From: CAZWSX01 sp964636985
GTDB taxonomy: Bacteria; Planctomycetota; Planctomycetia; Pirellulales; Pirellulaceae
Assembly: GCA_964636985.1 (NCBI GenBank)
Contig: CAZWSX010000013.1
Location: forward strand, 62,001-126,000
Direction: 5' to 3'
Length of the DNA: 64,000 nt
Within the stretch, counting starts at the first letter, position 1, and each line of letters starts with the position of its first letter. The position numbers were made by a program, and so were the translations under genes. The notes beneath the pieces were generated by a model. That model did no database searches and was not told the origin of the DNA. It saw nothing but the letters and a program-made list of their open reading frames with translations. This document shows, in pieces, positions 46,061 to 55,083 of this stretch.

Positions 46061-46260
46061 GCCACAGAGATCACAGAGGACACGGAGGAGGGTTGGGGGA
46101 AATGTATGTGCCTTACTTCGCAATCAAAAATCATCAATCGATTAATCGACGTTCCACAGCTTGATGCGACCTGAGTTGGCTAACCGCACCTCGCACAGAC
46201 AGGATTGTCTGTGCCACTTTTTCCTTCTCTCCGAGTTCTCGGTGTCCTCTGTGGCAAATC
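46061..46260 (+). repeat. Composite intergenic repeat, copy 3, inside the nitrate operon
   Basis: Left to right: an inverted tail (GCCACAGAG...CACGGAGGAG, 46061-46090), an AATCAAAAATCATCAATCGATTAATC block (46112-46150), a perfect 9-bp hairpin GCACAGACA / TGTCTGTGC around GGAT (46193-46214), a TTTTT run, and a direct tail (to 46260). It lies between nirA and the flavoprotein gene. The hairpin differs from copy 2 by paired changes. Confidence 0.65.
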
Positions 46261-46261
46261 C

Positions 46262-48052
46262 TCAAACAGCAACCACCGAACCAGTGGCGACGAATTTCAG
46301 TTCTTCCAACGGCATCGCTTTGGACCAATCGCGGAACGTTTGTTCCGGCGTCGCTCGTTGTTCTTTCCAAGCCGAAAGTAGCCGCTCCACAATCGGCGGA
46401 AGGTCCGTGAACGCAACGCTTGGCAACAACTGGCGGCCGATCTCGCGCTGGTCGCCGTAGCCTCCGCCGACGAAGACGTGGTAGCCTTCGACCATCTCTT
46501 CGCCAACGCTCACTTTGGTCGCCAAAAGTCCGATGTCACCGATGTAGTGCTGAGCGCACGAGTGGTGGCAGCCGGTTAAATGGATGTTGACCGACTGATC
46601 CAATTCGATCCGGCCTTCCAGATAGTTGGCCAAGCTCAACGCCTGTTGTTTGGTGTGCGCGGCCGCGTATTTGCAACCAGCTGCGCCGGTGCACGCGACC
46701 AGCCCCGCGCGAACGCTGTGAGCATCGGTCGCGAGCCCTAGAGCATGAATCGCCTCTTTGACCGCCGGCAATTCTTTGGCCTCCATGTCCGAGAGCAGCA
46801 GATTTTGCCACACGGTCAGTCGGATCGTTCCGCTTCCGTAGACGTCGGCGATCTTCGCCAGCCCGCGCATCTGCTCGCTGGTCAGCCGACCGACTGGCAA
46901 TACGACGCCCACATAGAATTTTCCCGATTGGCGTTGCGCGTGGGGACCAATGTGCCCTGCTGGAAGAACTGGCCCGCGCGGAACGCATTTTTCGATTGGG
47001 AAGCGAAGCAGCTTGCGTCCAAGCATGGCTTCCGTTTGCTTGAGATATTCCTCCAGGCCCAGCCGATCGAGCACGTACTTCATGCGAGCTTTTTTGCGAT
47101 CGGTCCGGTCTCCTTGTTCGATGAACACGCGGACAACAGCCGCTGCAACGGCAACACATTCGTCGGGCCGCAGCAACACGCCACAATCGCGAGCAAAGTC
47201 CTTGTGTCCCGTGATGCCGCCTAGTTCCATGCGAAAGTAAACGCCCGGCGGAACACCATGTCCGGCTTCGACCTTCACGGCCATGAAGCCGATGTCGTTG
47301 GTATCGGCCAAAGCGCTGATCGTGCCGCCACCATCGAAGGCGATGTTGAACTTGCGGGGCAGACCGTACATCTCCGGATGCTGGAGGATGTAATGGTGCA
47401 TCGCTTTGCACAGTGGCTGCGTATCGATGAGCTCTTGGGGGTCGATGCCGGCCGTCGGAGTGCCCGTGACATTGCGAATGTTGTCGGCACCCGATCCACG
47501 GCTGATGACGCCAAGATCGAACAACGTGGTGATGATCTCGGGCGCGTGCTCCGGGCCAATCTCGCGAATCTGCAAATTTGCTCGAGTGGTGACGTCGATG
47601 TGCCCGGCGGCACAGCGATCGACCAGATCGGCCAGCCCACGGAATTGATGCGAGTTGGTCAGGCCGCCCGGGAAGCGCAAGCGGCACATAAACGCGTTTT
47701 GCGCAGGGGCGACATGAAACAAGCCGTGGAACTTGTACAGGAAAACATCGGTTCCTTTGGGAAACCTGGCCGCTGCCCCATTGGCGACGATTTCATCCCA
47801 CATCTGAAACGGGTCTTTGTCCCGCTTGGCCTGCTCTTCGGGACAGAGTTTTTTTCCCGCGGCCAAAAACCGATCTTGGGCGGCGAGATGAACGGACCGC
47901 GCGTCAGGCGGACCTTTCGGCGGGACGGGTTGCCCCGAAGCGGCCAGTGTGTCGGCAAAGTTGGGCAGTGACGTCTGCAACGCGGCGCATCCTGCCGCGA
48001 AACCTTGCAAATAAAGCTGCTGCTCTTCGGTAAATGCTTCGGGAGGACTCAT
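46262..48052 (-). CDS. nirA: Ferredoxin-type assimilatory nitrite reductase NirA
   Basis: 596 residues, cytoplasmic, reduces nitrite to ammonium with siroheme and a 4Fe-4S cluster. The four cluster Cys are in place: ACTGAAGCKYA and TGCHHSCAQH. HIDVTTRANLQIREI, RNVTGTPTAGIDPQEL and the second half-repeat (VGVVLPVGRLTSEQM, LTVWQNLLLSD) match NirA/Sir. The ATG at 48050-48052 overlaps the nasA stop as ATGA; a longer frame to 48373 would lie inside nasA. A NirB/NirD pair is absent. The partner donor is inferred to be the flavoprotein encoded next. The gene lies downstream of nasA in the operon, matching pathway order. Confidence 0.95.
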   Translation of the reverse strand: MSPPEAFTEEQQLYLQGFAAGCAALQTSLPNFADTLAASGQPVPPKGPPDARSVHLAAQDRFLAAGKKLCPEEQAKRDKDPFQMWDEIVANGAAARFPKGTDVFLYKFHGLFHVAPAQNAFMCRLRFPGGLTNSHQFRGLADLVDRCAAGHIDVTTRANLQIREIGPEHAPEIITTLFDLGVISRGSGADNIRNVTGTPTAGIDPQELIDTQPLCKAMHHYILQHPEMYGLPRKFNIAFDGGGTISALADTNDIGFMAVKVEAGHGVPPGVYFRMELGGITGHKDFARDCGVLLRPDECVAVAAAVVRVFIEQGDRTDRKKARMKYVLDRLGLEEYLKQTEAMLGRKLLRFPIEKCVPRGPVLPAGHIGPHAQRQSGKFYVGVVLPVGRLTSEQMRGLAKIADVYGSGTIRLTVWQNLLLSDMEAKELPAVKEAIHALGLATDAHSVRAGLVACTGAAGCKYAAAHTKQQALSLANYLEGRIELDQSVNIHLTGCHHSCAQHYIGDIGLLATKVSVGEEMVEGYHVFVGGGYGDQREIGRQLLPSVAFTDLPPIVERLLSAWKEQRATPEQTFRDWSKAMPLEELKFVATGSVVAV

Positions 48053-50289
48053 CGCTCCACCTCTGACGACAGAGAAACCACTTGCACGGCACAATCCTTG
48101 TACGACGGCTGACGCGAATGCGGGTCGAAGTGCGGAAACGTCAGGGCATTGAGTTCGGCGTAGTGCATCGGAACGAAGACCCGCCCGCGCCCCGCAGCCA
48201 CCGTGAGAGACGCATTGGCCAGCATCGTTCCACGCCGCGACGAAACGCGGACGCGCTCGCCTGGGGCAATGCCCCGCGCGGCCGCGTCGTCGGGGTGAAT
48301 CTCGATGTACACATTCGCGGGAGCCAATTTCTTGAGCACCGACGACTTGCCCGTCCGCGTCTGCGTGTGCCACTGCGCGACCGAGCCTCGCCCGGTGAGC
48401 ATTACCAGCGGATAGGTCGCGTCGGTCGGCTCCGGCATTGGCTTTGGGGCGTCGAACAAGAACTTCGCTTTGCCATCGGCGTGGAAGAACTTTCCATCGG
48501 CAAACAAGCGTCGCTGACCCTCAGGTTTGGGATCACTTCCGACCGGCAGCGGCCATTGGATTCCTTCGCAGCGATCGATGTGGTGATAATCTTCGACGCC
48601 GCTGATATCGAAGGGCTTCCCCCGTGAGAGCAGCTTCAGTTTCTGAAACACGGCCTGAGGCGACGTCCAATCGCTGAACATCTCGCCGCAACCCCAGGCA
48701 TGAGCGATCAGTCGGAAAATGTGGAAGTCGGCCAGCGCTTCGCCTGGTGCGCGGGCAACCTTCTTCAGCAAGCCGATTCGCCGTTCGCTGTTGATCATCG
48801 TCCCATCTTTTTCACCCCAGCCCGCCGCAGGCAAAATCAGATGTGCGAACTTCGCCGTATCGGTCGAGTGGTACATGTCCTGCACGACGAGGAAGTCGAG
48901 CTTCGACAAAGCCGTGCGGGCCTCGTCCGAATCGATCCACGAATGGGCCGTGTTCGTCGCGATGATCCACAAGCCGCGAATCTTTCCCGAGTGAACTTGA
49001 TCGAGAATCTGGTCGTAGCAGAGGCTGTTTTCCGTCGGAATCGAATCGATCGGGATGTTCAGGCAGTCGGCAACTTCCCGGCGATGTTCGACATTTGCGA
49101 ATTCGCGCCCGCCAACCAACTGCGAGGTATTGCTGAAGAGCCGCGAGCCCATCGCGTTGCATTGCCCGGTGATCGAGTTGGCACCGGTGCCGGGGCGGCC
49201 GATGTTGCCGGTCATCAGCGCCAGGTTGATCAAGCTCTGCGCCGTGCGAACACCTTGGTAGCTTTGGTTGACGCCCATCGTCCACCAGAACGAAACCCGT
49301 TCGTGTTCGTGAATCATCCGCGCGAAGTCTTCGATTTGCCGCGCCGATAGACCGGTTTCCCCCACGACGCGCTGCAGAGGGAACTCGGCGACAAACTCGT
49401 TGAAGGCTTCGAACTGGGTCGTCGATGCATCAATGAATGGTTCGTCAATCCATCCTTGTTGCACCAGGATATTGGCCACGCCATAAAACAGCGATTGATC
49501 CGACTTGGGATTGATCGCCAGATGCGTGTGTGCAGCCTGAGCGGTTTCAGTCCGACGCGGATCGACCACCACAATCTTGCCGCCACGCCGATTGCGCAGA
49601 ACGCGCTCCCACATGATGGGATGCCCAATGCATGGGTTTGCCCCGACGAAAATGAGGAGGTCCGACTCCTCGAAATCGGAGTAAGTGAACGGCGGCGCGT
49701 CGAACCCAAACGATTGCTTGTACGCAACCGCAGCCGTCGCCATGCACTGACGGGTGTTACTGTCACCGTGAATCCAACCCATGCCGAACTTGGTGAGGCA
49801 GCCCAGGAGAGCGATCTCCTCCGTCGGCATTTGCCCCGTGCTTAGGAAGGCCACGCTTTCAGGGCCATGTTCGGCAATGATCTTCTTAAAGCGGATGCCA
49901 AACTCGTCCGCCGCTTGTGACCAGCCAATCGATCGCATCGTCCCATTGGCGTTTCTTAGCAGCGGCGTCGTGGCGCGGTCTGGCGCCGAAAGGACATTGA
50001 GAGCTTCCCATCCCTTCGGGCAGGCCATTCCTAAGTTCACTGGGTAACTTACCGAAGGCGTCAGATTGATGGCCTGGCCGTCTCGCAAGTGCACGTTCAG
50101 GCCGCAACCCGTCGAGCAGAAACCGCAAACCATCGTGGTCGTGGTCTCGGGCTTCAACCGCGAGGGAACCTGGCCAAGTCCATAGCTACCAGGCTCGAGC
50201 ACCAGATCGCGGGTGTGACGGCCATCCCATTCGCGCAGCGCCGGCAGCACCGTGGGCGGCGACTCTTTCTTTGGATTCTTCCGAATCAT
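48049..50289 (-). CDS. nasA: Assimilatory nitrate reductase catalytic subunit NasA
   Basis: 746 residues from the ATG at 50287-50289, which overlaps the preceding stop as ATGA. No Tat signal, so cytoplasmic. N-terminal 4Fe-4S site with Cys 55, 58, 62 and 90 (CGFCSTGCGLNV, MACPKG) and a Mo-bisPGD site with the likely Mo ligand Cys 182 in HGDSNTRQCMATAAVAYKQSFG. Other molybdopterin signatures: SDLLIFVGANPCIGHPIMWERV, LMTGNIGRPGTGANSITGQCNAMG, HLILPAAGWGEKDGTMINSERR, GRGSVAQWHTQTRTGKS. It lacks the C-terminal BFD/Fe-S extension of some NasA proteins. The electron donor is probably the DmsBC-like subunit encoded just upstream. Confidence 0.95.
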   Translation of the reverse strand: MIRKNPKKESPPTVLPALREWDGRHTRDLVLEPGSYGLGQVPSRLKPETTTTMVCGFCSTGCGLNVHLRDGQAINLTPSVSYPVNLGMACPKGWEALNVLSAPDRATTPLLRNANGTMRSIGWSQAADEFGIRFKKIIAEHGPESVAFLSTGQMPTEEIALLGCLTKFGMGWIHGDSNTRQCMATAAVAYKQSFGFDAPPFTYSDFEESDLLIFVGANPCIGHPIMWERVLRNRRGGKIVVVDPRRTETAQAAHTHLAINPKSDQSLFYGVANILVQQGWIDEPFIDASTTQFEAFNEFVAEFPLQRVVGETGLSARQIEDFARMIHEHERVSFWWTMGVNQSYQGVRTAQSLINLALMTGNIGRPGTGANSITGQCNAMGSRLFSNTSQLVGGREFANVEHRREVADCLNIPIDSIPTENSLCYDQILDQVHSGKIRGLWIIATNTAHSWIDSDEARTALSKLDFLVVQDMYHSTDTAKFAHLILPAAGWGEKDGTMINSERRIGLLKKVARAPGEALADFHIFRLIAHAWGCGEMFSDWTSPQAVFQKLKLLSRGKPFDISGVEDYHHIDRCEGIQWPLPVGSDPKPEGQRRLFADGKFFHADGKAKFLFDAPKPMPEPTDATYPLVMLTGRGSVAQWHTQTRTGKSSVLKKLAPANVYIEIHPDDAAARGIAPGERVRVSSRRGTMLANASLTVAAGRGRVFVPMHYAELNALTFPHFDPHSRQPSYKDCAVQVVSLSSEVER

Positions 50290-51911
50290 TGCTGCCCCCG
50301 CGGCATGCCCATGGTGACGCCTGATTCGAAAAAGAGTTGCCGTTCGAGGATTTCGGCCGCGAATCGCACGAGTACCGCAAATCCCAAAACATCCGTGACC
50401 CCCAGTCCCGCTGATGCGATCAGACTTGCCAGAGGCAAAATACATCCTGCCAGAACACTGAATACGATTTGCGTCATCACAATCCGACGAAGGGAACCGC
50501 GAAGCAAGAATCGGGACCGACCGAGCGACTTGTCCGCGGAAACGAGCGGTTCGATCGAGACGACAAGCGAGGCCAGCGTCACCAAGACGCTCATCGCGAT
50601 TAAGGCCATCGACAAATCGCCGCTCTTCCCGCCGACGAAGAGAGCTACCGAAAGAGCCGTCGCAATTCCGGTAAGCGTAAATCGAGCGGCGACTCGTGCC
50701 AGCGACCAAATCGGTCGGCCCGTCACGGCATAGATGTAGATCGAACAGACGACGCCGAAGATTCCCACAGCCAGTGATGCGACTGCGAGACTTCCGCGAA
50801 TCCAGATCGGCAAGCCAAAATACTCAGCCGTGAGCAACGCGCCCGACAAGGGACCGTAGATGCCAAAGGCTACCGCTTCGCGACTGAGCCAACTGGTTCG
50901 CAAACCAAGGAAAATCCGCCAGGCTCCCCACGGATTGCCCAAGTGAAGCGAAGCGGCCGCTCCACCCGCCGTCCCCAACAGGACGGACACAAACAACATG
51001 CCGAAGCGGAGCGACTCGCTGTACTGGCCGAAGAGAGCGGTCCATCCCCACCAGGCAAGCAGTCCCACCGATGCTTGGGTGAGCACCAGCATAAAGACCA
51101 GCGGCCAATGCGCATGGGCGGGATGAACATCCCCTTCGTCGCCTGCTGCCCAGCGTTCTAGCGCGGGATCGCTCAGCCGCGTTTTGTAAATCGTGGTAGG
51201 GATCGTGAAAGTCGACGCGACCGTGGCCGGAAGCAGGGGATTCGCCGAACGCTCGCGAGCTTCCGCCACCGACACTTTGGTAATGCGAATCGCCTGGTTG
51301 GGGCAACTCTGTACGCAAGCCGGAGCTTCATCGGCCGCGAGCCGTTGTCGGCACATATCGCACTTGCGAACGATCCCGCGATTGGCGTTGTACTGAGGCA
51401 CCTCGTAGGGGCACATCAGCACGCAGTACTGGCAGCCGATGCACTGGTCGTCCAAGTGCCGCACGATTCCCGTGTGGGGGTCCTTGTCGTACGCCATCAC
51501 AGGGCAACCGGCCAGACATGCAGGCTCCACGCAGTGATGACATGCGGTCGTCACATACTGAACGACGGGTAGGTCGACAGCTGTATGCCGTAACAGCCCG
51601 ACGCTGCGCCACGTCTCGCCACGGTCGAGACCGTTGAGCGAATGGCACGCCGTCACGCACGCTTTGCAGCCCGAGCAAACATCAAGGTCAACTTCAAAGG
51701 CGTACTGCTCGCCCTGCTCAAGCGGCGTCGCCGGCAACAGCGCGCGATAGTGCGTCGCATGCGCGGGCGTACTATCGTGCCATTCTGAGAACGTCCCCAC
51801 CGCGCTCAACGACTGCTGTTCCCGCAGCAATGCGAAGACCACGCCGTCGATGTCGGCGGGCGTGGCCGCATTGGTCGAAGGAGCGGAGTAGTCTTGCATG
51901 ACAAGCGACAT
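50286..51911 (-). CDS. Fused DmsB-DmsC-like iron-sulfur/membrane-anchor subunit (putative quinol-to-NasA electron donor)
   Basis: 541 residues. Residues about 78-215 form a DmsB-like four-cluster ferredoxin region: CSGCKACVTACHSL, CHHCVEPACLAGCPV, CIGCQYCVLMCPYEV and CDMCRQRL...CVQSCPNQA. The C-terminal half (about 270-530) has about eight hydrophobic helices like the DmsC/NrfD-type quinol anchor. In DMSO reductase these are separate chains; here they are one. Placement directly before nasA (ATGA overlap) implies it takes electrons from the quinol pool to the cytoplasmic NasA. The sidedness is consistent because neither protein has a Tat signal. The start ATG at 51909-51911 is 9 bases after the ATPase stop. 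Confidence 0.85.
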   Translation of the reverse strand: MSLVMQDYSAPSTNAATPADIDGVVFALLREQQSLSAVGTFSEWHDSTPAHATHYRALLPATPLEQGEQYAFEVDLDVCSGCKACVTACHSLNGLDRGETWRSVGLLRHTAVDLPVVQYVTTACHHCVEPACLAGCPVMAYDKDPHTGIVRHLDDQCIGCQYCVLMCPYEVPQYNANRGIVRKCDMCRQRLAADEAPACVQSCPNQAIRITKVSVAEARERSANPLLPATVASTFTIPTTIYKTRLSDPALERWAAGDEGDVHPAHAHWPLVFMLVLTQASVGLLAWWGWTALFGQYSESLRFGMLFVSVLLGTAGGAAASLHLGNPWGAWRIFLGLRTSWLSREAVAFGIYGPLSGALLTAEYFGLPIWIRGSLAVASLAVGIFGVVCSIYIYAVTGRPIWSLARVAARFTLTGIATALSVALFVGGKSGDLSMALIAMSVLVTLASLVVSIEPLVSADKSLGRSRFLLRGSLRRIVMTQIVFSVLAGCILPLASLIASAGLGVTDVLGFAVLVRFAAEILERQLFFESGVTMGMPRGQQ

Positions 51912-51920
51912 AGGACGGCA

Positions 51921-52829
51921 TTAGGAGGCGATTGCGGATGCAGCTTCGAGCTTGACGGGCGGAACAGTCGGAGCATCAACCGGTGACTCGATCGAGGAGG
52001 CAGCTTCAACAGGCGCAACCACAGGAGTAACGGGTTGGTGGGCCGGCCCCGGCTTGCTCTCTTGTTCGTCAAGGAAATCGAGCATCCGTGTCCGCAAAGT
52101 GCCGTAAGCAGGATCGTGCAACACGTCCATACGGTTGCGCGGGCGAGCGAACCCAACGTCGAGCACCTCACCCACGGTCGCAGCCGGGCCGCTGGTCATC
52201 ATCACCACCCGATCCGACATCAGCAGCGCTTCGTCAACGTCGTGCGTGACCATCAAGGCGGTCTTGTTTTCTCGCTGTAAGAGTTCCATCAGGACGTCTT
52301 GCAGTTCCATCCGCGTGAGGGAATCGAGCATCCCAAAGGGCTCGTCAAGCAGCAACATCTTCGGCGAAATGGCGAATGCCCGAGCGATCCCCACGCGTTG
52401 TTGCATCCCTTGCGAAAGCTCCTTGGCCCCACGTTGAAGCGAGTCGCCTAGCCCGACCAACTTGAGGTAATAAGCGGCAATCTCGCGACGTTCGCGGTAA
52501 CTGACGTGTGGAAAAACCCGATCCACTCCGAGTGCGACATTTTCCAGGGCCGATAACCATGGCAGCAAACAAGGCGATTGAAACACCACACCGCGATCGG
52601 GCCCCGGACCGTCGATTTCCCTACGAGCGACGGCGACGCCGCCGGTCGTCGGTTCCACCAGCCCGGCGAGCATGCTCAACACGGTGCTCTTGCCGCATCC
52701 CGAGTGGCCGATGAGCGAGACGAATTCCCCCTCGAGCATGTTCAGGTTGAAGTCGCGAACGATGACGAGCGGCCCCTTCGGCGTGTCGAAGGTCTTACCC
52801 ACTCGAAAGAGTTCCACGTAGCCGGCCAT
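51921..52829 (-). CDS. nrtD: Nitrate ABC transporter ATPase (NrtD-type)
   Basis: 302 residues from the ATG at 52827-52829, with AGGA about 8 bases upstream; an upstream extension to 53024 would run through the other ATPase. Walker A GHSGCGKST, Q-loop VVFQSPCLLPWLSALENVALG, signature LSQGMQQRVGIARAFA, Walker B LLLDEPFGMLD and switch His VTHDVDEA. The PDRGVVFQ...LLPW string is typical of the nitrate/sulfonate/taurine group. The C-terminus carries about 50 Pro/Val/Ala-rich residues of no known domain. It lacks the NrtA-like regulatory domain found on cyanobacterial NrtC. It probably pairs with the ATPase at 52939 as a heterodimer. Confidence 0.9.
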   Translation of the reverse strand: MAGYVELFRVGKTFDTPKGPLVIVRDFNLNMLEGEFVSLIGHSGCGKSTVLSMLAGLVEPTTGGVAVARREIDGPGPDRGVVFQSPCLLPWLSALENVALGVDRVFPHVSYRERREIAAYYLKLVGLGDSLQRGAKELSQGMQQRVGIARAFAISPKMLLLDEPFGMLDSLTRMELQDVLMELLQRENKTALMVTHDVDEALLMSDRVVMMTSGPAATVGEVLDVGFARPRNRMDVLHDPAYGTLRTRMLDFLDEQESKPGPAHQPVTPVVAPVEAASSIESPVDAPTVPPVKLEAASAIAS

Positions 52830-52938
52830 CTTTTGATTCCTATCTTTGCTGTGAGCCGAGGCACGGTCGGCGCTGGGGATGGGAGCGACCCATCCCCAGC
52901 ACCGGTGGCCGTTCCTTCCCGGCGGAGAAGGATCGCTT

Positions 52939-53835
52939 CTAGCTGGTCGATGTGGCAGTAAGAGCGCGCTGTCGCTTCGTCCGTGGTGGAAGCGAGATCG
53001 GTTTTGGCATCGCGACCGGCGCAAGGCGAGTGGGCGCAGCTTGCGACGCCGCCGGCTTGCGGCGCGAGTCGAGCAGGAATTCGGTCAGCTCAGCTCGCAT
53101 CGCGATAAAGTTGGGATCGTGATTCATCGCCTTACGATCGCGCGGCCGCGGCAAATCGACGATCATCGACGGACCAAGCGTCGCACCGGGACCGCACGTC
53201 AACGGAATGATCCGGTCGGCCAGCAGGATGGCTTCGTCCAAGTTATTGGTGATCATGACCACTGTTTTGCGCTCGGTCCGCCACAGCCGCTCGAACTCGT
53301 CCTGGAGCGAGCCGCGGGTGAGCGCGTCGAGAGCACTGAGCGGTTCGTCCATCAGCAGCACTTCGGGATTCATCGCCAGGGCCCTGGCGATCGCGACTCG
53401 CTGTCGCATCCCGCCCGAGAGTTCCGCCGGCCGCCGCGTGCTGGCGTGCGAAAGGTTGACCGTAGCAATTGCTTTGGCAACGCGCTCCTGATGTTGTGAT
53501 TTGGTCTCATTGGGGAAGACCTGCTCAACAGCCAGCGAGATGTTGCCCGCGACGGTGAGCCACGGCAACAGCGAGTAGTTCTGGAACACCACGCCACGAT
53601 CAGGCCCCGGTTCACGGACCGGCTTTCCATTGAGCAACACCTCGCCGCGATCGGGCGTATGCAGCCCCGCCAGGATCGACATCAGTGTCGTCTTGCCGCT
53701 GCCGGAATAACCCAGGATCGCCACAAACTCGCCGCGGCGAACACTCAGATTCACGTCGGACAGCACCTGCAACGTTCCGCTCGTCTGGCGAAACGACTTG
53801 CTAACAGACTTCAAGGCGAGGCATTCTTCGCTCAT
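52939..53835 (-). CDS. nrtC: Nitrate ABC transporter ATPase (NrtC-type)
   Basis: 298 residues. Walker A GYSGSGKTT, Q-loop VVFQNYSLLPWLTVAGNISLA, signature LSGGMRQRVAIARALA, Walker B LLMDEPLSALDALTRG. The usual H-loop His appears as Asn-Asn (MITNNLDEA), as in the other member it would be VTHD. This suggests that only one of the two sites is fully catalytic, a common arrangement in heterodimeric ABC ATPases. A Pro/Arg-rich C-terminal tail of 50 residues follows. It lies 21 bases after a small membrane-protein gene and 109 bases before the second ATPase gene. Confidence 0.9.
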   Translation of the reverse strand: MSEECLALKSVSKSFRQTSGTLQVLSDVNLSVRRGEFVAILGYSGSGKTTLMSILAGLHTPDRGEVLLNGKPVREPGPDRGVVFQNYSLLPWLTVAGNISLAVEQVFPNETKSQHQERVAKAIATVNLSHASTRRPAELSGGMRQRVAIARALAMNPEVLLMDEPLSALDALTRGSLQDEFERLWRTERKTVVMITNNLDEAILLADRIIPLTCGPGATLGPSMIVDLPRPRDRKAMNHDPNFIAMRAELTEFLLDSRRKPAASQAAPTRLAPVAMPKPISLPPRTKRQRALTATSTS

Positions 53836-53856
53836 GGTGATGGACTCTGCGAATCG

Positions 53857-54090
53857 CTAACCGGCGAGGCTTTGGTCGTCGATCGAGGATTCTGTTCGTC
53901 GCTTGCGCCGCCGCTTTGTCGCGCGAGCCAGCCCCAGACGTTTGGGTTTGGCACTGCGGACAAGGTCCGCATTTTTGGTTCTCGTAGTCGCAGTGCCGAA
54001 GTTCGAAAACAGGCCGAGCGAAAACAAAACCGTGGCGCAAAGGACAACGGTGTTCAGCGATAAAGGTTGGGAAGTGATATCAGCAAACAT
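53857..54090 (-). CDS. Small single-pass membrane protein in the nitrate operon
   Basis: 77 residues. AGGA sits about 9 bases before the ATG at 54088-54090. One hydrophobic segment (about 13-32, LNTVVLCATVLFSLGLFSN) is followed by a very basic tail (KPKRLGLARATKRRRKRRTE). I know no family for it. It fits between nrtB and the first ATPase gene, only 21 bases upstream of the latter, so it is probably translated with them. The positive tail is predicted to be cytoplasmic. It might be an accessory of the NrtB-ATPase complex or an assembly factor; that is inference. Confidence 0.58.
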   Translation of the reverse strand: MFADITSQPLSLNTVVLCATVLFSLGLFSNFGTATTRTKNADLVRSAKPKRLGLARATKRRRKRRTESSIDDQSLAG

Positions 54091-54278
54091 TCGGCGGGTT
54101 CCTCGATAATTGACGCGTCGTCGCCTCCTTGGCGACAAGACGGTGACATCCACTCGGGCGATGGTTTCAGGCTTTGCTCTCTCGTCCCGTGGGGAGGAAG
54201 GGAAGTTGCCTGGTGCTGCGAGTTGGTCCACTCCCCGCCGGAAGCGCGACCGCAACACAATGGACAATCCAATTGCAA

Positions 54279-55055
54279 CTAAGCAGCCTTGAGCCGTTGC
54301 TCAACAAGGCTCATCAAACGATCCAGGAGCAGCCCCACGATTCCGATCGTGAGAATGCACAAAATGATGTGGCCGGGAATGAAGGCGTTGTATTCCTGCC
54401 ACAAAAAGCCGCCGACGCCTGACATCCCTGTCAGCATTTCGACGGCCACGATCACCAGCCAAGCAATCCCTAAGCTCAGACGAAACCCGGTGAACATGTA
54501 CGGAAGGGTCGCTGGAAGCAAAATCTTCCAGAGCATGGTCCATTTGGAGAGCCGCAGCACGCGAGCGACATTCAAATAGTCTTGCGGAATCGCCCGCACA
54601 CCGACGGCCGTATTTAGAGCGGTGGGCCACATCGAACACAGCGCGATCGTGAACAGTGCCGCCGGTTGCGATCGCTGGAACAACAGCAATCCCAGCGGCA
54701 GCCAGGCCAAAGGTGAAACGGGCCGCAGCACCTGGATCAACGGATCGAGGCATCGCGACAGTGTCTTCGACATGCCAAGAGCAAACCCCAGCGGCGTGCC
54801 TAACAACAAGGCGATGGAATAACCCTGCGCGACGAGGACCAGCGAGTTCCATGTGAACCGCAAAATGCCCTGGTCTTGCTCACCGCGTTTCGAAAGCGGG
54901 TCGAGCACGTACTTGGCACTCACTTCCCAAGTCTTCGTCGGCGAGGGGAGCTTTGGCGCCCAGGTGGCGCTGGAGATCGACCAAATGGCCAAGCAGGCCG
55001 CCAATCCAATCAGCGGCAACACCAGCCAGTCCAAGGGGAAACGATTTTCTTGCAT
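54279..55055 (-). CDS. nrtB: Nitrate ABC transporter permease NrtB
   Basis: 258 residues from the ATG at 55053-55055, which has AGGA about 8 bases upstream; a longer frame to 55193 runs into nrtA. Hydrophobic segments at about 7-28, 70-95, 108-130 and 175-250 give roughly six helices. The EAA-type ATPase-docking loop is visible near LNVARVLRLSKWTMLWKILLPATLP, and GIAWLVIVAVEMLTG is typical of the nitrate/taurine BPD permease group. Located between nrtA (27 bases) and the small membrane protein (188 bases). Confidence 0.93.
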   Translation of the reverse strand: MQENRFPLDWLVLPLIGLAACLAIWSISSATWAPKLPSPTKTWEVSAKYVLDPLSKRGEQDQGILRFTWNSLVLVAQGYSIALLLGTPLGFALGMSKTLSRCLDPLIQVLRPVSPLAWLPLGLLLFQRSQPAALFTIALCSMWPTALNTAVGVRAIPQDYLNVARVLRLSKWTMLWKILLPATLPYMFTGFRLSLGIAWLVIVAVEMLTGMSGVGGFLWQEYNAFIPGHIILCILTIGIVGLLLDRLMSLVEQRLKAA

Positions 55056-55083
55056 GGCAAATATCCTGTGATTGCGGCGCCAA

